Counted from the first letter of the stretch, positions 17,557 through 27,125 are shown. The stretch is DNA of 64,000 nucleotides from Xanthobacter dioxanivorans (GCF_016807805.1 NZ_CP063362.1:3700501-3764500), one strand, 5' to 3'. Notes: a model not told the origin generated them from the letters alone. A program made the numbers and translations.

Positions 17557-18027
17557 TCACACATAGGCGATGGTGCGGCCCAGGAGAAGAGCGGCGACCC
17601 AGGCGAGAAGGGACACCCCCGCCGCGAGCCGTGCGCCTCGCGCATACCGTCCTCCGGTCGGCTCCGGCCGGAAGAAGAGGTGGAAGACGGCGATGTTCGC
17701 CAGCCCCACGAGGATAAAGGCGAGCTTGGCGAGGAAGGCGGCATTGCGCAGCAGCGGTCCGGCCTCCGCCGCGAACAGCACCACCCCGGAGGCCACCTGG
17801 ACGACGAGCCCGAGCGCTGCCAGCCACATGCCGGCGCGCAGCACCCACCGTGCCGCCCGGTCGCCCCTGAGGATGGCGATGTCGAAGGTGGCGGACGCGC
17901 CCACGAGCAGGGCCGCGCCCAGGACGTGGGTGAGGTTCGCCACGGGATAAAGCCAGATGCTCGCGCGCGCCGCCTGTCCGAGCGCGGAGCCCTCCAGCGC
18001 GGCGGCGAGGGCGAACAGGCTCTCCAT
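17557..18027 (-). CDS. Small integral membrane protein (DUF6644-like)
   Basis: A 156-residue protein with four predicted membrane helices (about residues 28-50, 62-85, 95-115 and 133-153). It resembles the DUF6644 group of small membrane proteins. It begins six bases after the DUF6152 protein gene and is clearly translated with it. The pair probably forms an envelope module with an exported soluble partner. Function is unknown. Confidence 0.75.
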   Translation of the reverse strand: MESLFALAAALEGSALGQAARASIWLYPVANLTHVLGAALLVGASATFDIAILRGDRAARWVLRAGMWLAALGLVVQVASGVVLFAAEAGPLLRNAAFLAKLAFILVGLANIAVFHLFFRPEPTGGRYARGARLAAGVSLLAWVAALLLGRTIAYV

Positions 18028-18033
18028 CGACGC

Positions 18034-18438
18034 CTACCTCAGTTCCACGGTCTTGCCGCCCACGGTGATGCGTTCGGCCCGCATCTCCCCCACGGTGCGG
18101 GTCGAGGGATAGCCGTAGATGCTCACCTGCGTGCCCGTCTGGAGCATCTCGGGGGTGAGGCCGCGGGTCTGCATGCGCGAGATGGGGGCGAGGGTGGCGA
18201 TCCAGGTCGAGCCATCATGCTGCATGGCGAGGTGCGCATGCGGGTTGGACCATTCGAGATGGGCGACCGGCCCGGTCATGGTGAAGGCCTTGGAGGTGTC
18301 GTAGCTGCCCCAGCCGTGATGGGCGACGGCCGCCCCGACGGACGAAAGCAATCCGGCGAGGACCCATGGCACGAGGGTGCGGGAGGTCCGCCGGGCGGGG
18401 GTGTGATGCGGAAGCGGCGGATGGTGGGTCGAGGTCAT
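18034..18438 (-). CDS. DUF6152 exported protein
   Basis: A 134-residue protein with an N-terminal signal sequence (TLVPWVLAGLLSSVGAAVAHHGW). The mature opening HHGWGSYDT followed by FTMTGPVAHLEWSNPHAHL is characteristic of DUF6152 proteins, predicted small beta-rich periplasmic proteins of unknown role. The HH pair could bind metal, but that is speculation. It is the first gene of a two-gene unit with the membrane protein that starts after it. Confidence 0.8.
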   Translation of the reverse strand: MTSTHHPPLPHHTPARRTSRTLVPWVLAGLLSSVGAAVAHHGWGSYDTSKAFTMTGPVAHLEWSNPHAHLAMQHDGSTWIATLAPISRMQTRGLTPEMLQTGTQVSIYGYPSTRTVGEMRAERITVGGKTVELR

Positions 18439-18717
18439 CGCTGGAATCTCCGGGCGGGTTGTCGACCAGGGGAAAGTGCCGGGAGGATGGCCTTGTTCCG
18501 TAACGGAATGAAGGCGCTGCCCCCGCATCGACATCACATGGCCGTCAAGCCGGCCGGCCGCAGGGGCGAGCCTGTTGCGGCGTGTGCTTTCGGCGCGGCG
18601 CGCCTTCGTGTATAAGCCCGCCTTCCGGCCTCGCGAACACAAGAGGAACGCCAACGGCGCACCAGCGGGGCGGACCGGCACGGAAGAACCGGCCGGCTTT
18701 CGAAAATGGAGAGTGAA

Positions 18718-20154
18718 ATGGTGACCCGCCCGCAATCCGCACCTGTCCCTGGCGCCGAGGTTTCTCGCCGCGCCGAAGGCTGGCGTCCGGACAGCTGGCG
18801 ATTTTATCCCGGCGTGCAGATGCCCGATTATCCGGACAAGACCGTGCTCGCCGAGGTGGAAGCCAAGCTCGCCTCCTACCCGCCCCTCGTCTTCGCCGGC
18901 GAGGCGCGCCGCCTGAAGGCGGAGATCGCCAAGGTGGCGAAGGGCGAAGCCTTCCTGCTCCAGGGCGGCGACTGCGCCGAGAGCTTCGACGAGCACTCCG
19001 CCGATAACATCCGCGATTTCTTCCGCGTGTTCCTGCAGATGGCGGTGGTGCTCTCGTTCGCCGGCGGCTCGCCGGTGGTGAAGGTGGGCCGCATCGCCGG
19101 CCAGTTCGCCAAGCCCCGGTCCTCGGATACCGAGACCGAGAACGGCGTGACGCTGCCCAGCTACCGCGGTGACATCGTGAACGACATCGCCTTCACCCCC
19201 GAGGCGCGCATTCCCGACCCGCGCCGGCAGATCGAGGCGTACCGCCAGTCGGCGGCCACGCTCAACCTGCTGCGGGCCTTCGCCAATGGCGGCTATGCCA
19301 ACCTCGAGAACGCCCATCAGTGGATGCTGGGCTTCGTGAAGGACTCACCCCAGTCCTCGCGCTACCAGGAGCTGGCCAACCGCATCACCGAGGCGCTCGA
19401 CTTCATGCGCGCCTGCGGGATCAATCCGCAGAGCCACCCGGAGATGCGGACCACGGACTTCTTCACCAGCCACGAGGCGCTGCTGCTCGGCTACGAGCAG
19501 GCGCTGACGCGGGTGGATTCCACGTCCGGCGACTGGTACGCCACCTCCGGCCACCTGCTGTGGATCGGCGACCGCACCCGCCAGCCGGACCATGCGCATG
19601 TGGAATATTTCCGTGGCATCCGCAATCCGATCGGCATCAAGTGCGGGCCCTCGCTCTCGGGCGATGGGCTGATCCGCCTGCTGGACATCCTCCAGCCGGA
19701 CAACGAGGCGGGCCGCATCACCCTCATCTGCCGCTTCGGCGCGGACAAGGTGGGCGACCACCTGCCCGCCCTCATCCGGGCGGTGGAGAAGGAGGGGCGC
19801 GTGGTGGCGTGGTCGTGCGATCCCATGCACGGCAACACCATCAAGGCCGCCTCCGGCTACAAGACGCGGCCGTTCGAGCGCATCCAGTCGGAGATCCGCT
19901 CCTTCTTCGACATCCATGCGGCCGAGGGCACATTCGCCGGCGGCGTGCATCTGGAGATGACCGGCAAGAACGTCACCGAATGCACCGGCGGCGCCCGGGC
20001 CATCTCGGACGAGGATCTGCGGGATCGCTACCACACCTATTGCGATCCGCGCCTCAATGCCGAGCAGGCCATCGAGACCGCCTTCCTTGTGGCCGAGCTG
20101 CTCAAGCGCGAGCGTCTCGCCCGCGGCCGCCCGCAGGTGGTCGCGGCGGAGTGA
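18718..20154 (+). CDS. aroG: Class II DAHP synthase
   Basis: 3-deoxy-7-phosphoheptulonate synthase, the first enzyme of the shikimate pathway, joining PEP and erythrose 4-phosphate. At 478 residues it is a full-length class II (plant/AroAII-type) enzyme. Recognisable segments: [31 protein letters not shown], the [14 protein letters not shown] loop and [11 protein letters not shown] with metal and PEP ligands. I chose the ATG at 18718 because GGAGAG lies just before it; an in-frame ATG four codons earlier has no ribosome site. A strong terminator follows, so it is a single-gene unit. Confidence 0.95.
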   Translation: MVTRPQSAPVPGAEVSRRAEGWRPDSWRFYPGVQMPDYPDKTVLAEVEAKLASYPPLVFAGEARRLKAEIAKVAKGEAFLLQGGDCAESFDEHSADNIRDFFRVFLQMAVVLSFAGGSPVVKVGRIAGQFAKPRSSDTETENGVTLPSYRGDIVNDIAFTPEARIPDPRRQIEAYRQSAATLNLLRAFANGGYANLENAHQWMLGFVKDSPQSSRYQELANRITEALDFMRACGINPQSHPEMRTTDFFTSHEALLLGYEQALTRVDSTSGDWYATSGHLLWIGDRTRQPDHAHVEYFRGIRNPIGIKCGPSLSGDGLIRLLDILQPDNEAGRITLICRFGADKVGDHLPALIRAVEKEGRVVAWSCDPMHGNTIKAASGYKTRPFERIQSEIRSFFDIHAAEGTFAGGVHLEMTGKNVTECTGGARAISDEDLRDRYHTYCDPRLNAEQAIETAFLVAELLKRERLARGRPQVVAAE

Positions 20155-20213
20155 TCCGCAGAGCCGGTGACGGTGCGCAGGAAAAGGGCTCATAACGGGG
20201 CCTGGGAACATCA

Positions 20214-20247
20214 ACGCCCCCGGAACCATCGTTCCGGGGGCGTTTTT
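20214..20247 (+). terminator. Strong Rho-independent terminator after DAHP synthase
   Basis: A perfect 13-bp stem (ACGCCCCCGGAAC with GTTCCGGGGGCGT), CATC loop, then T-run TTTTT. This is the clearest terminator in the window. Confidence 0.95.
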
Positions 20248-20347
20248 GAGAGGCCGCGAGCGTGTGCTGTCGGCGGCCCGTGTGCCGGAAACCCCGCTTG
20301 CGGAGGTCTTGGCGAGTGGGACGGGCTAAGCGTCGCGCCCCCCGCCA

Positions 20348-21415
20348 TCACTTGCCGATGAAGAACTCCGTCGGATCGCCGTCGGGAACGCCGTCGAACC
20401 AGACCAGGACGCGATAGCGCGCCGCGTCCTCCCCCAGCACCAGCAGGGTTTCGGCCTTGTGCGTCGCGGGAAGGCCGGGCAGGGTGCCGAGGTTGCGGGC
20501 GGCATCACCGTCCTTGCCGCTCCAGAACCACACCTGCGCCCCCGGCTCCGGCGCGACGCCGGGCTTCTCGCAATTGAAGGCGGCCTGATCGCGCGTGTCG
20601 TTGCTGCGGCCGCTGAGGATGAGCACGCCGCCCTGGACGCGCGCGAGATCACGGATGCCCACATTGTCGCCCAGGGCGAGCCGGCTCGCCCCGGCAACGA
20701 CCGGCTCGCCCGAGAACAGCGTTTCCACCGGGGTGCGGACCACGAAGGCATGACCCGCAATGCACGGGCCTCGCAGGCCGAACAGGGCCTCCTGCCCCAG
20801 GACGGCGAAGCCCTCCACCGTCACGCCATTTTCATCCAGCCTGCGCTCGGCAAAGGACCCCACCTCGGGCAGTTTCGCGAGTGCGGCGCGCAGGGCCGCG
20901 CTACGCTCGATCTGCGGCGCCGCATCCTCGGCATCAAAGGCGAAGGTGGGGTGCCCCGTGGCCGGATCCACCGGAAAGCGCAGCACGAACGAGCGCGAGG
21001 GCTGCGCCTTGCCTTTGCGCGACGCGCCGTGGGAGCCGGTGACGTAGAAATAGCCGGACGCCCCCACCGCGCCCGCGCGTGGTGCCACGTAGTCGGCGGC
21101 CTCGGCATCCAGCTCCTTCATGGTCTTGCCGCCGATCTTCGGCGGCAGCAGGCCGATGACCTCCTTGGGAGCAATGGTGGTGCCGTTGATCTCGAAGAAC
21201 TGGGCAAAGCGCCCCTCGTCGTTCACCACCAGGCAGCGGTTGGTGCCGGTGGCGCAGGCGGCGCCGCTGAGCTCCTCGTTCGCCTTGTTCTTATTGCCGT
21301 CCGCCTGGCGGAAGGGGGCCGGGTCGACGCGCCACGCTTGCGGCGCGCGGACGATGTCCGCGGATGCCACCTGAGCCGAGAGCAGCACAAGCCCCACGGA
21401 TGCCGCGATGCGCAT
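20348..21415 (-). CDS. DUF3616 secreted protein
   Basis: A 355-residue exported protein. The ATG at 21415 follows a GGGAAG site; an in-frame TTG lies five codons earlier. The signal peptide ends near ASA-D (residue 19). The mature protein has the repeated short beta-strand pattern of DUF3616, probably a beta-propeller-like fold (LSGAACATGTNRCLVVNDE, VEGFAVLGQEALFGLRGP, ILSGRSNDTRDQ). Function is unknown. It is convergent with DAHP synthase and separated from it by a terminator. Confidence 0.8.
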   Translation of the reverse strand: MRIAASVGLVLLSAQVASADIVRAPQAWRVDPAPFRQADGNKNKANEELSGAACATGTNRCLVVNDEGRFAQFFEINGTTIAPKEVIGLLPPKIGGKTMKELDAEAADYVAPRAGAVGASGYFYVTGSHGASRKGKAQPSRSFVLRFPVDPATGHPTFAFDAEDAAPQIERSAALRAALAKLPEVGSFAERRLDENGVTVEGFAVLGQEALFGLRGPCIAGHAFVVRTPVETLFSGEPVVAGASRLALGDNVGIRDLARVQGGVLILSGRSNDTRDQAAFNCEKPGVAPEPGAQVWFWSGKDGDAARNLGTLPGLPATHKAETLLVLGEDAARYRVLVWFDGVPDGDPTEFFIGK

Positions 21416-21500
21416 GAGGTCTTCCCGCAAAAAGAGTATGGGTAATCAAGTCGCACTTTCTGGTGCGCTTCGCCATCCCCCCGGCGCAGCGCCCGCCAAT

Positions 21501-21528
21501 AAAAAGGCCCTCCCCGCGGGGGAGGGCC
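21501..21528 (-). terminator. Rho-independent terminator for binding-protein gene
   Basis: A 10-bp stem GGCCCTCCCC/GGGGAGGGCC with a 3-nt loop. The AAAAA before it reads as TTTTT after the hairpin on the minus strand. It lies 45 bp beyond the stop of the leftward binding-protein gene. Confidence 0.9.
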
Positions 21529-21572
21529 GGATCACTGGCCGCTGGCTCCGGGGAGGCCCGGCCTCGCCTGTC

Positions 21573-22775
21573 CTACTTCACCAGCGGGCAACCACCATCG
21601 GCCAGCGGGCGGAAGGCCTCGTTGGCGGGGATCGTCGCCACGAGCTCGTACAGGTCCCACGGCCCCTTGGAGTCGGCCGGCTTCTTCACCTTGAACAGGT
21701 ACATGGGATGGGTCGCGCGGCCGTCGATGCGCACCTCGCCCTTGCCGAACAGCGGATCGTCGATGGGGGTGGCGCGCATCTGCGCCATCACCTTCGGCGC
21801 ATCCTTCGTGTTGGCAGCCTTTACGGCGTCCAGGTAGTGCATGGCGCTAGAGTACACGCCGGCCTGCGAGCTCGTCGGCATCTTGCCACCGAACTTGTCG
21901 GCGAAGCGCTTGGAGAAGGCGCGGGTCTGGTCGTTGAGGTCCCAGTAGAAAGCCTCGGTGAGCAGCAGGCCCTGCGCCGCCTTCAGCCCCATGGCCTTCA
22001 CGTCGCTGGAAAAGATCAGCAGGCCGGCGAGCGACTGGCCGCCCTCGACGATGCCGAACTCGGAGGCCTGCTTGATGGCGTTGATGAGGTCGCCGCCGGC
22101 ATTGGCGAGGCCAATGACCTTGGCGCCGGACGACTGCGCCTGCAGCAGGAAGGAGGAGAAGTCGGTGGCGCTGAGCGGGTGCTTCACGCTGCCGGCGACC
22201 TTGCCGCCCGCATTCTTCACGGCCGCGGCCGCATCACGCTCCAGCGCCGCGCCGAAGGCGTAGTCGGCGGTGATGAAGAACCAGGGCGAGCCACCCTGCT
22301 TGGTGATAGCCGATCCGGTTCCGTTGGCCAGCGCCCAGGTGTCGTAGGTCCAATGCACGGTGTTGGGCGAGCACTTGGCGCCGGTGAGGTCCGAGCTGCC
22401 GCCGCCGGAGACGAGGAAGATCTTGTTCTTCTCGCGCGTCACGTCATTGACCGCCAGCGCCACCGAGGAGGTGGTGGTGTCCATGATGACGTCGACATTC
22501 TCCTGATCGTACCACTTGCGGGCGATGGCGGAGCCGACGTCCGGCTTGTTCTGGTGATCGGCGCCGACCACCTCCACCTTGACGCCCTTGTTCTTGGCCA
22601 TGAAGTCGTCGGCCGCCATCTGCGCGGCCACCACCGAGCCGGGGCCGGAAATGTCGGCATAGACGCCGGACATGTCGTTGAGCACGCCGAGCTTCACCGC
22701 GATGTCTTCGGCGTGGGCGGTGCCGGCCATGAGGCCGCACACGGCGGCGGCGGCCAGGAACTTGCCAATCTTCAT
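21573..22775 (-). CDS. Branched-chain amino acid-type ABC substrate-binding protein
   Basis: A 400-residue periplasmic binding protein with a signal peptide ending at about THA-E (residue 22). The mature opening IAVKLGVLNDMSGVYADISGPGSVVAAQMA is typical of the LivK/receptor-ligand family. GGAGG precedes the ATG. No permease or ATPase gene is adjacent, so it is an orphan receptor here. It begins 71 bp after an SDR gene on the same strand and probably shares its transcript. The ligand is unknown. Confidence 0.9.
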   Translation of the reverse strand: MKIGKFLAAAAVCGLMAGTAHAEDIAVKLGVLNDMSGVYADISGPGSVVAAQMAADDFMAKNKGVKVEVVGADHQNKPDVGSAIARKWYDQENVDVIMDTTTSSVALAVNDVTREKNKIFLVSGGGSSDLTGAKCSPNTVHWTYDTWALANGTGSAITKQGGSPWFFITADYAFGAALERDAAAAVKNAGGKVAGSVKHPLSATDFSSFLLQAQSSGAKVIGLANAGGDLINAIKQASEFGIVEGGQSLAGLLIFSSDVKAMGLKAAQGLLLTEAFYWDLNDQTRAFSKRFADKFGGKMPTSSQAGVYSSAMHYLDAVKAANTKDAPKVMAQMRATPIDDPLFGKGEVRIDGRATHPMYLFKVKKPADSKGPWDLYELVATIPANEAFRPLADGGCPLVK

Positions 22776-22846
22776 GAAGTCCTCCCTCTCGCGTCCTTGT
22801 TGAACGGATCGCCGCGAAAACTACGACGTTCGTCGCACGGCGTCTC

Positions 22847-23656
22847 TTAGACCATTTTCAGGGTGACGCCGCCGTCGACCACCAGATCGAGGCCGGTGAC
22901 GTACCGGGATTCGTCGCTGGCCAGGAACAGCGCGGCGTAGGCCACGTCCCAGGCGGTGCCCATGTGGCCCATGGGGACCTGGGCGTCGCGGGCCTTCCAC
23001 ATGGCCTCCACGTCGCCAGGGGCGGCGTAGCTCTGCGCGAGGCCCGTCGACTTCTCCACCATGGGCGTCTTCATCAGGCCCGGCAGGATGCAGTTCACGC
23101 GGATGTGCTTGGCCGCGTATTCCACGGCGGTGGTGCGCGACAGGTGGTTCATGGCCGCCTTGGTCGCGTAGTAGGTGGAGTAGGGCACGCCGGTCCAGCG
23201 GATGGAGGCGATGGAGGAGATGTTGATGATGGATCCGCCACCCTGGCGCTCCATCACCGGAATGACATGCTTCATGGCGAGGTAGCAGCTCTTCAGGTTC
23301 ACCGCGAACATGCGGTCCCACACCTCTTCCTTGAGCTCCACGACCCCGCCGACCTCGGCCAGCCCCACATTGTTGTCCAGCACGTCGATGCGGCCGTAGC
23401 GATCGAGGCAGGCGGCAACGAAGCCGGCGATCTCCTCGCCCTTCGAGACGTCCGCATGGAACGCCTCCGCCGAACCGCCCTCGCCGCGGATGATCTCCAC
23501 GGTCTCGGCCGCCGCCGCCGCGTTCACGTCCACGCAGAGCACGTTCGCTCCCTCACGGGCGAACAGAACGGCGGTGGCCTTGCCGTTGCCCCAGCCGGGG
23601 CCGACCGAGCCCGCGCCCACCACGATCGCCGTCTTGCCTGAAAGCCGCTGCGCCAT
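22847..23656 (-). CDS. Short-chain dehydrogenase/reductase
   Basis: A 269-residue classical SDR oxidoreductase. It has the nucleotide-binding GAGSVGPGWGNG motif near residue 16 (an extended glycine loop), NNVGLAE, and the catalytic S...YxxxK as S147-region SSIA and YYATK. The C-terminal half is typical (DLVVDGGVTLK). A GGGAG ribosome site precedes the ATG. It is co-oriented with the orphan binding-protein gene, which suggests both serve uptake and oxidation of one compound. Substrate and cofactor preference cannot be told. Confidence 0.9.
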   Translation of the reverse strand: MAQRLSGKTAIVVGAGSVGPGWGNGKATAVLFAREGANVLCVDVNAAAAAETVEIIRGEGGSAEAFHADVSKGEEIAGFVAACLDRYGRIDVLDNNVGLAEVGGVVELKEEVWDRMFAVNLKSCYLAMKHVIPVMERQGGGSIINISSIASIRWTGVPYSTYYATKAAMNHLSRTTAVEYAAKHIRVNCILPGLMKTPMVEKSTGLAQSYAAPGDVEAMWKARDAQVPMGHMGTAWDVAYAALFLASDESRYVTGLDLVVDGGVTLKMV

Positions 23657-23999
23657 CGCGCTTCTCCCTTTTGTCCGTGTTGTGTCGTGCCGATGCCTGC
23701 GCAGGCGGCGTCACGCCCTCGCGGTCGCCTGCCTCGCGGCGATTTCGGCGCGCGCCGCCATGCTCCGGCTGGTGCTGAAAATGCTGTTGCGCCGTTCGAC
23801 CCGCCGCCGGCGGGAGATGGTCACGACCGGCCTTCCGCCGCGATGCGCGGATGACGGTGCGATGCGGCACGGCGGCCGCAATGGTTTGGCGTCATGTGTC
23901 CTTCCCTTGCAGGAGCCGAGCTCCCCGGCGCGCCGGTTGGCCGGCGTCGCGTCGCTGATGCTTGGCGTTCACGTAAGCTCGGGTGACAGCGCCGCCGCA
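23657..23999. other. Divergent intergenic region
   Basis: A gene-free stretch between the leftward SDR gene and the rightward PAS-LuxR gene. The open frame of the regulator extends through it, but the encoded sequence is arginine-rich and not protein-like. It presumably holds both promoters; I see no convincing palindrome. Confidence 0.5.
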
Positions 24000-24599
24000 A
24001 TGCGTAGAATCACGCAATTCGGTTTCGGCGAGAGGCGGCGCGTGAGCTTCGAGGGTGGCGAACTGGTGCTGGGCTTCCGCATGGCCCCCGTGGCGCTGGC
24101 CTTGTCCAAGCACCGCATCATCCATGCGTGCAACGACGCCTTCGCCACGCTGTTCCGGCGGGAGGTGGAGATGCTCACCGGCCGCTCGCTGGCGCAGATC
24201 TATCCCTGTGTCGACGACTTTGCCGCTGTGGTGGACCGCTGGATGGCGCCGCTGCGGGAGCGAGGCCTTTTCGCCGACGAGCGCTTCATGAAGCGGAGCG
24301 ACGGCGAGATCTTCTGGTGCCGTGTCGCCGGGCAGACCCTGACGCCGGCCGATCCGCTGGCGCTGGCGGTCTGGAGCTTCACCGAGCTGCCCACCCCGGT
24401 CCATCTCGATGGCGCCCTCTCGCGCCGCGAGCGGGATGTGGCCTGCCATGTGGCGCGGGGGCGCACGAGCAAGGAGATCGCCAAGCTGCTCGGCCTGTCG
24501 CCGCGCACGGTGGAGGGCCATCGCCTGCGCCTCATGCGCAAGCTCCAGGTGCGCAATGCGGCCGAGCTGAATGCACTTGTCGAGGCCCGGCTCGTCTGA
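24000..24599 (+). CDS. PAS-LuxR family transcriptional regulator
   Basis: A 199-residue regulator: an N-terminal PAS-like sensor (about residues 20-130, APVALALSKHRIIHACNDAFATLFRRE) and a C-terminal LuxR-type helix-turn-helix (about 140-195, LSRRERDVACHVARGRTSKEIAKLLGLSPRTVEGH). No phosphoacceptor domain is present, so the signal is sensed directly by the PAS domain. I start at the ATG at 24000, where homologous sequence begins. It is divergent from the SDR/binding-protein pair, a plausible but unproven target. Confidence 0.85.
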   Translation: MRRITQFGFGERRRVSFEGGELVLGFRMAPVALALSKHRIIHACNDAFATLFRREVEMLTGRSLAQIYPCVDDFAAVVDRWMAPLRERGLFADERFMKRSDGEIFWCRVAGQTLTPADPLALAVWSFTELPTPVHLDGALSRRERDVACHVARGRTSKEIAKLLGLSPRTVEGHRLRLMRKLQVRNAAELNALVEARLV

Positions 24600-24676
24600 G
24601 GCGCATTTTCGACGCCGGCCTCTGCCTTCGCGGCCCAGGGCCTGTAGCATGCGCCGGCCTCTGGAGCGCTGTTCCC

Positions 24677-25129
24677 ATGTATCTCGCCGTCGTCCTGCTC
24701 ACCATGCTCGTGCTCCCCCTCGCGTCCACGGTGGCGGAGCTCACTGTCGCCGGCGGGGCGCCGCTCATGGTCGCCGGACGCTGGTTCGTGGTGTGGGGCA
24801 TCGGCGCACGGCTGCTGTCGGCGGGCGTGAGCCAGATGGTGCGGCCGCAATTCACCGCGGGCATGCTCGGTATCGAGGACCCGCGAGCGCAGATCGTGGT
24901 CCGCGAGCTGGGCTTCGCCAACACCGCCATGGGTGTCGTCGGCTTCCTGGCGCTGCCTGTCCCGGCCTTCGCCGTGCCCGGGGCGGTGGCGGGCGCCATC
25001 TTCCTGGGGCTCGCCGGCATGGGCCATGTGTTCAATGCCGAACGCAGCCGGAAGGAGATCATCGCCATGGTCTCCGATCTCGGCCTCGCCTTGCTCCTCG
25101 CGCTTTATCTGGTCGTCCGCACCCTGTGA
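24677..25129 (+). CDS. Small membrane protein (DUF6790-like)
   Basis: A 150-residue protein with four hydrophobic segments (residues about 2-22, 35-55, 80-108 and 128-148). It resembles DUF6790 membrane proteins, including the LGFANTAMGVVGFL and GMGHVFN segments. It starts 77 bp after the PAS-LuxR gene. Function is unknown. Confidence 0.7.
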   Translation: MYLAVVLLTMLVLPLASTVAELTVAGGAPLMVAGRWFVVWGIGARLLSAGVSQMVRPQFTAGMLGIEDPRAQIVVRELGFANTAMGVVGFLALPVPAFAVPGAVAGAIFLGLAGMGHVFNAERSRKEIIAMVSDLGLALLLALYLVVRTL

Positions 25130-25133
25130 CGGC

Positions 25134-25628
25134 TCAGGCGCCGACCATCCCGCCCACGCCGGCGAATGCGCCCTCGGCGAGTTCGGCGACCAGGAAGCGG
25201 GCGGGATCCACCGGGCCCGGAAGGGTGACAAGGCCGGTGGGAATCCGCCGGAAGCCGAAGCGGGCATAATAGGGCTCGTCGCCCACCAGGATCACCAGCC
25301 GGTGGCCCGCCGCCTTCGCCGCCTCGAGCGCCACGTCCATGAGGCGGGCGCCGATGCCCACCGACTGGAAGGGCGGCTCCACCGTGAGCGGGCCGAGCAG
25401 GAGCGCGGGGGTCGTGCCGATATGCACCTGCGTGAGGCGCAGCGAGCCCACCAGCATGTTGCCCACCCGCGCCGTGTAGGACAGCGTGCGCTCGTGCGGC
25501 GTCTGCTCGCGGATGCGGAAAGCCGTGCGGGCAAACCGACCGGGGCCGAAGGTGCGCTCGTGCAGCTTGTCGATGTCGCGGTCATCGGCCGCCGTCTCGA
25601 CGGCGATGGACAGGGGAAGCTCGGTCAT
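25134..25628 (-). CDS. GNAT-family N-acetyltransferase
   Basis: A 164-residue acetyl-CoA-dependent acetyltransferase. The acetyl-CoA motif reads QSVGIGARLMDVALEAAKAAGH (about residues 89-110), followed by LVGDEPYYARFGFRRI, typical of GNAT enzymes predicted to act on small molecules or protein N-termini. It is convergent with the DUF6790-like gene, with four bases between their ends. The substrate is unknown. A 23-codon reading frame with a good ribosome site lies 73 bp upstream. Confidence 0.9.
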   Translation of the reverse strand: MTELPLSIAVETAADDRDIDKLHERTFGPGRFARTAFRIREQTPHERTLSYTARVGNMLVGSLRLTQVHIGTTPALLLGPLTVEPPFQSVGIGARLMDVALEAAKAAGHRLVILVGDEPYYARFGFRRIPTGLVTLPGPVDPARFLVAELAEGAFAGVGGMVGA

Positions 25629-25937
25629 GGGGCTCGTTTCGCGGGCAGGGCAGAGGGCCCGCGCGCGGATTTCGGTCGTGGACCGGGCGTGGGCGCGGGC
25701 GTCAGGCGGGCAGGGCACAGCGTGCGCAGATGCGCAGCACGTCCTGTCGTCGTCGCTGAAGCCGGATCGCCATGAGTTCCTCACGAGAATGGGGCGGGCC
25801 GATACCATGCCCGCCCGGCAAGGTCCAGTGGGTGTGGCGGGCGAGCTTGGCGAGCGGGCGAAATCGGCACGACCTTGCCCCTGCCATGCCCGCTCCGGCA
25901 GGCCCCGTGAAGCGGATCCGGGCAAACCGGCCGGCGG
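25629..25937. other. Intergenic region upstream of GNAT gene
   Basis: Gene-free apart from the possible 23-codon leader at 25702-25773. Longer open frames crossing it are shadows of the monooxygenase gene. Confidence 0.45.
25702..25773 (-). CDS. Possible 23-residue arginine/cysteine leader peptide
   Basis: A short frame beginning ATG at 25773 with AGGA five bases before it. It encodes a peptide with an RRR cluster and two cysteines (RICARC) and ends at TGA 73 bases upstream of the GNAT gene. Its arginine run and cysteine pair could stall ribosomes under amino-acid shortage. There is no direct proof that it is translated. Confidence 0.3.
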   Translation of the reverse strand: MAIRLQRRRQDVLRICARCALPA

Positions 25938-27125
25938 CTACTGCTTGTAGATCCAGCCGTAGCGATCGAGGAGGCCGGCGCCCGAGCGGCGAAGCACCAG
26001 GTCCCGCGCGATGCGAGGCGGGCCTGACAGGTGGTAGACGAGGCCGTTGCGCCGCGCCTCGTTCTGGATGCGCGCGGTCCGCGCGCGGCGCTCCGCCTCG
26101 TAGGCGCGCAAGGCGGCGGCGGCGTCGGTTTCGCGGAGGATGGCGCTGGCGAGGCTGGCCGCATCCTCGATGGCCTGAGCCGCGCCCTGGGCGAGGAAGG
26201 GCAGCATGGCGTGGGCGGCGTCGCCCAGCAGGGTCACCCGTCCGGAGCCCCAGCGGGGCAGGGGATCGATGTCGTAGAGGCCCCAGCACAGGAAGTGCGG
26301 CGCGCTCTCCAGCAGGCTGCGCACCTCCGGCGCCCATCTGGCGAAGGCCGCGTGCACCGCGGCGCTGTCGCCGGGCGCGCTCCAGCGGGCCACGGGCTCC
26401 TCCTGCTTCACGATGGCGACGAGATTCAGCGTCGCGCCGCCCTTGACCGGATAGGCGACGAGATGAGCATCGGGGCCGAGGTAGAGCCGCACGTCGGGGG
26501 GATGCCGCGCCGGCACGGGAACCGTCGCCCGATAGGCGAGGCGGCGGGCGAAGACCGGCGGCCGGGCGACGCCGAGATGGGCACGCACCGCCGAGCGCAC
26601 GCCGTCCGCCCCCACCAGGATATCGGCGCCGTGGGCGTAGAGGTTCCCGCCTTGCTTCACCACCGCCCGCACGCCGCCGAAGGCCGGCTCCACCGCCGTC
26701 AGGTCGGCGCCGAGGGCGATGATCACGCCCGCCTCGCGCGCCGCATCGGCGAGGAGGTTCTGGAGATCCGCCCGATGGACCACGAGGAAGGGCGCACCGT
26801 AGCGCGTGGTGGCGGGGCCGTAATGGGCGCGGGTGATGGTGGAGCCGCTGCGCCCGTCGCGTACATCCAGGGAGCGCGGCGTCACGGCCACGGCCTCGAG
26901 ACGCGGCAGCAGGCCGAGATCGCGGATGATGCGGGTGGCGTTGGGGGTCAGCTGGAGGCCGGCGCCGACCTCCTTCAGCTTGCGGGCCTGCTCCACCACC
27001 TGCACGGTGAGGCCGGCGCGGCGCAGCGTGAGCGCGCAGGCAAGACCGCCGATCCCCGCGCCGACCACCACGGCGCTGCGCGCCGCGGGCCTGGGTTTCG
27101 GTCGAAAGGGTATGGGCTGGACCAT
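25938..27125 (-). CDS. FAD-dependent monooxygenase, salicylate hydroxylase-like
   Basis: A 395-residue flavoprotein aromatic hydroxylase. FAD-binding GAGIGG at residues 22-27, a DG motif (VGADGVRSAVRAHLG) in the middle and the GD motif (VTLLGDAAHAMLPFLAQGAAQAIEDA) near residue 300. The ATG at 27125 is preferred because the upstream extension to 27305 is proline/arginine-rich. It overlaps no other gene and stands next to a zinc-ribbon protein gene. Hydroxylation of an aromatic acid is the family expectation; the substrate is unknown. Confidence 0.9.
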   Translation of the reverse strand: MVQPIPFRPKPRPAARSAVVVGAGIGGLACALTLRRAGLTVQVVEQARKLKEVGAGLQLTPNATRIIRDLGLLPRLEAVAVTPRSLDVRDGRSGSTITRAHYGPATTRYGAPFLVVHRADLQNLLADAAREAGVIIALGADLTAVEPAFGGVRAVVKQGGNLYAHGADILVGADGVRSAVRAHLGVARPPVFARRLAYRATVPVPARHPPDVRLYLGPDAHLVAYPVKGGATLNLVAIVKQEEPVARWSAPGDSAAVHAAFARWAPEVRSLLESAPHFLCWGLYDIDPLPRWGSGRVTLLGDAAHAMLPFLAQGAAQAIEDAASLASAILRETDAAAALRAYEAERRARTARIQNEARRNGLVYHLSGPPRIARDLVLRRSGAGLLDRYGWIYKQ

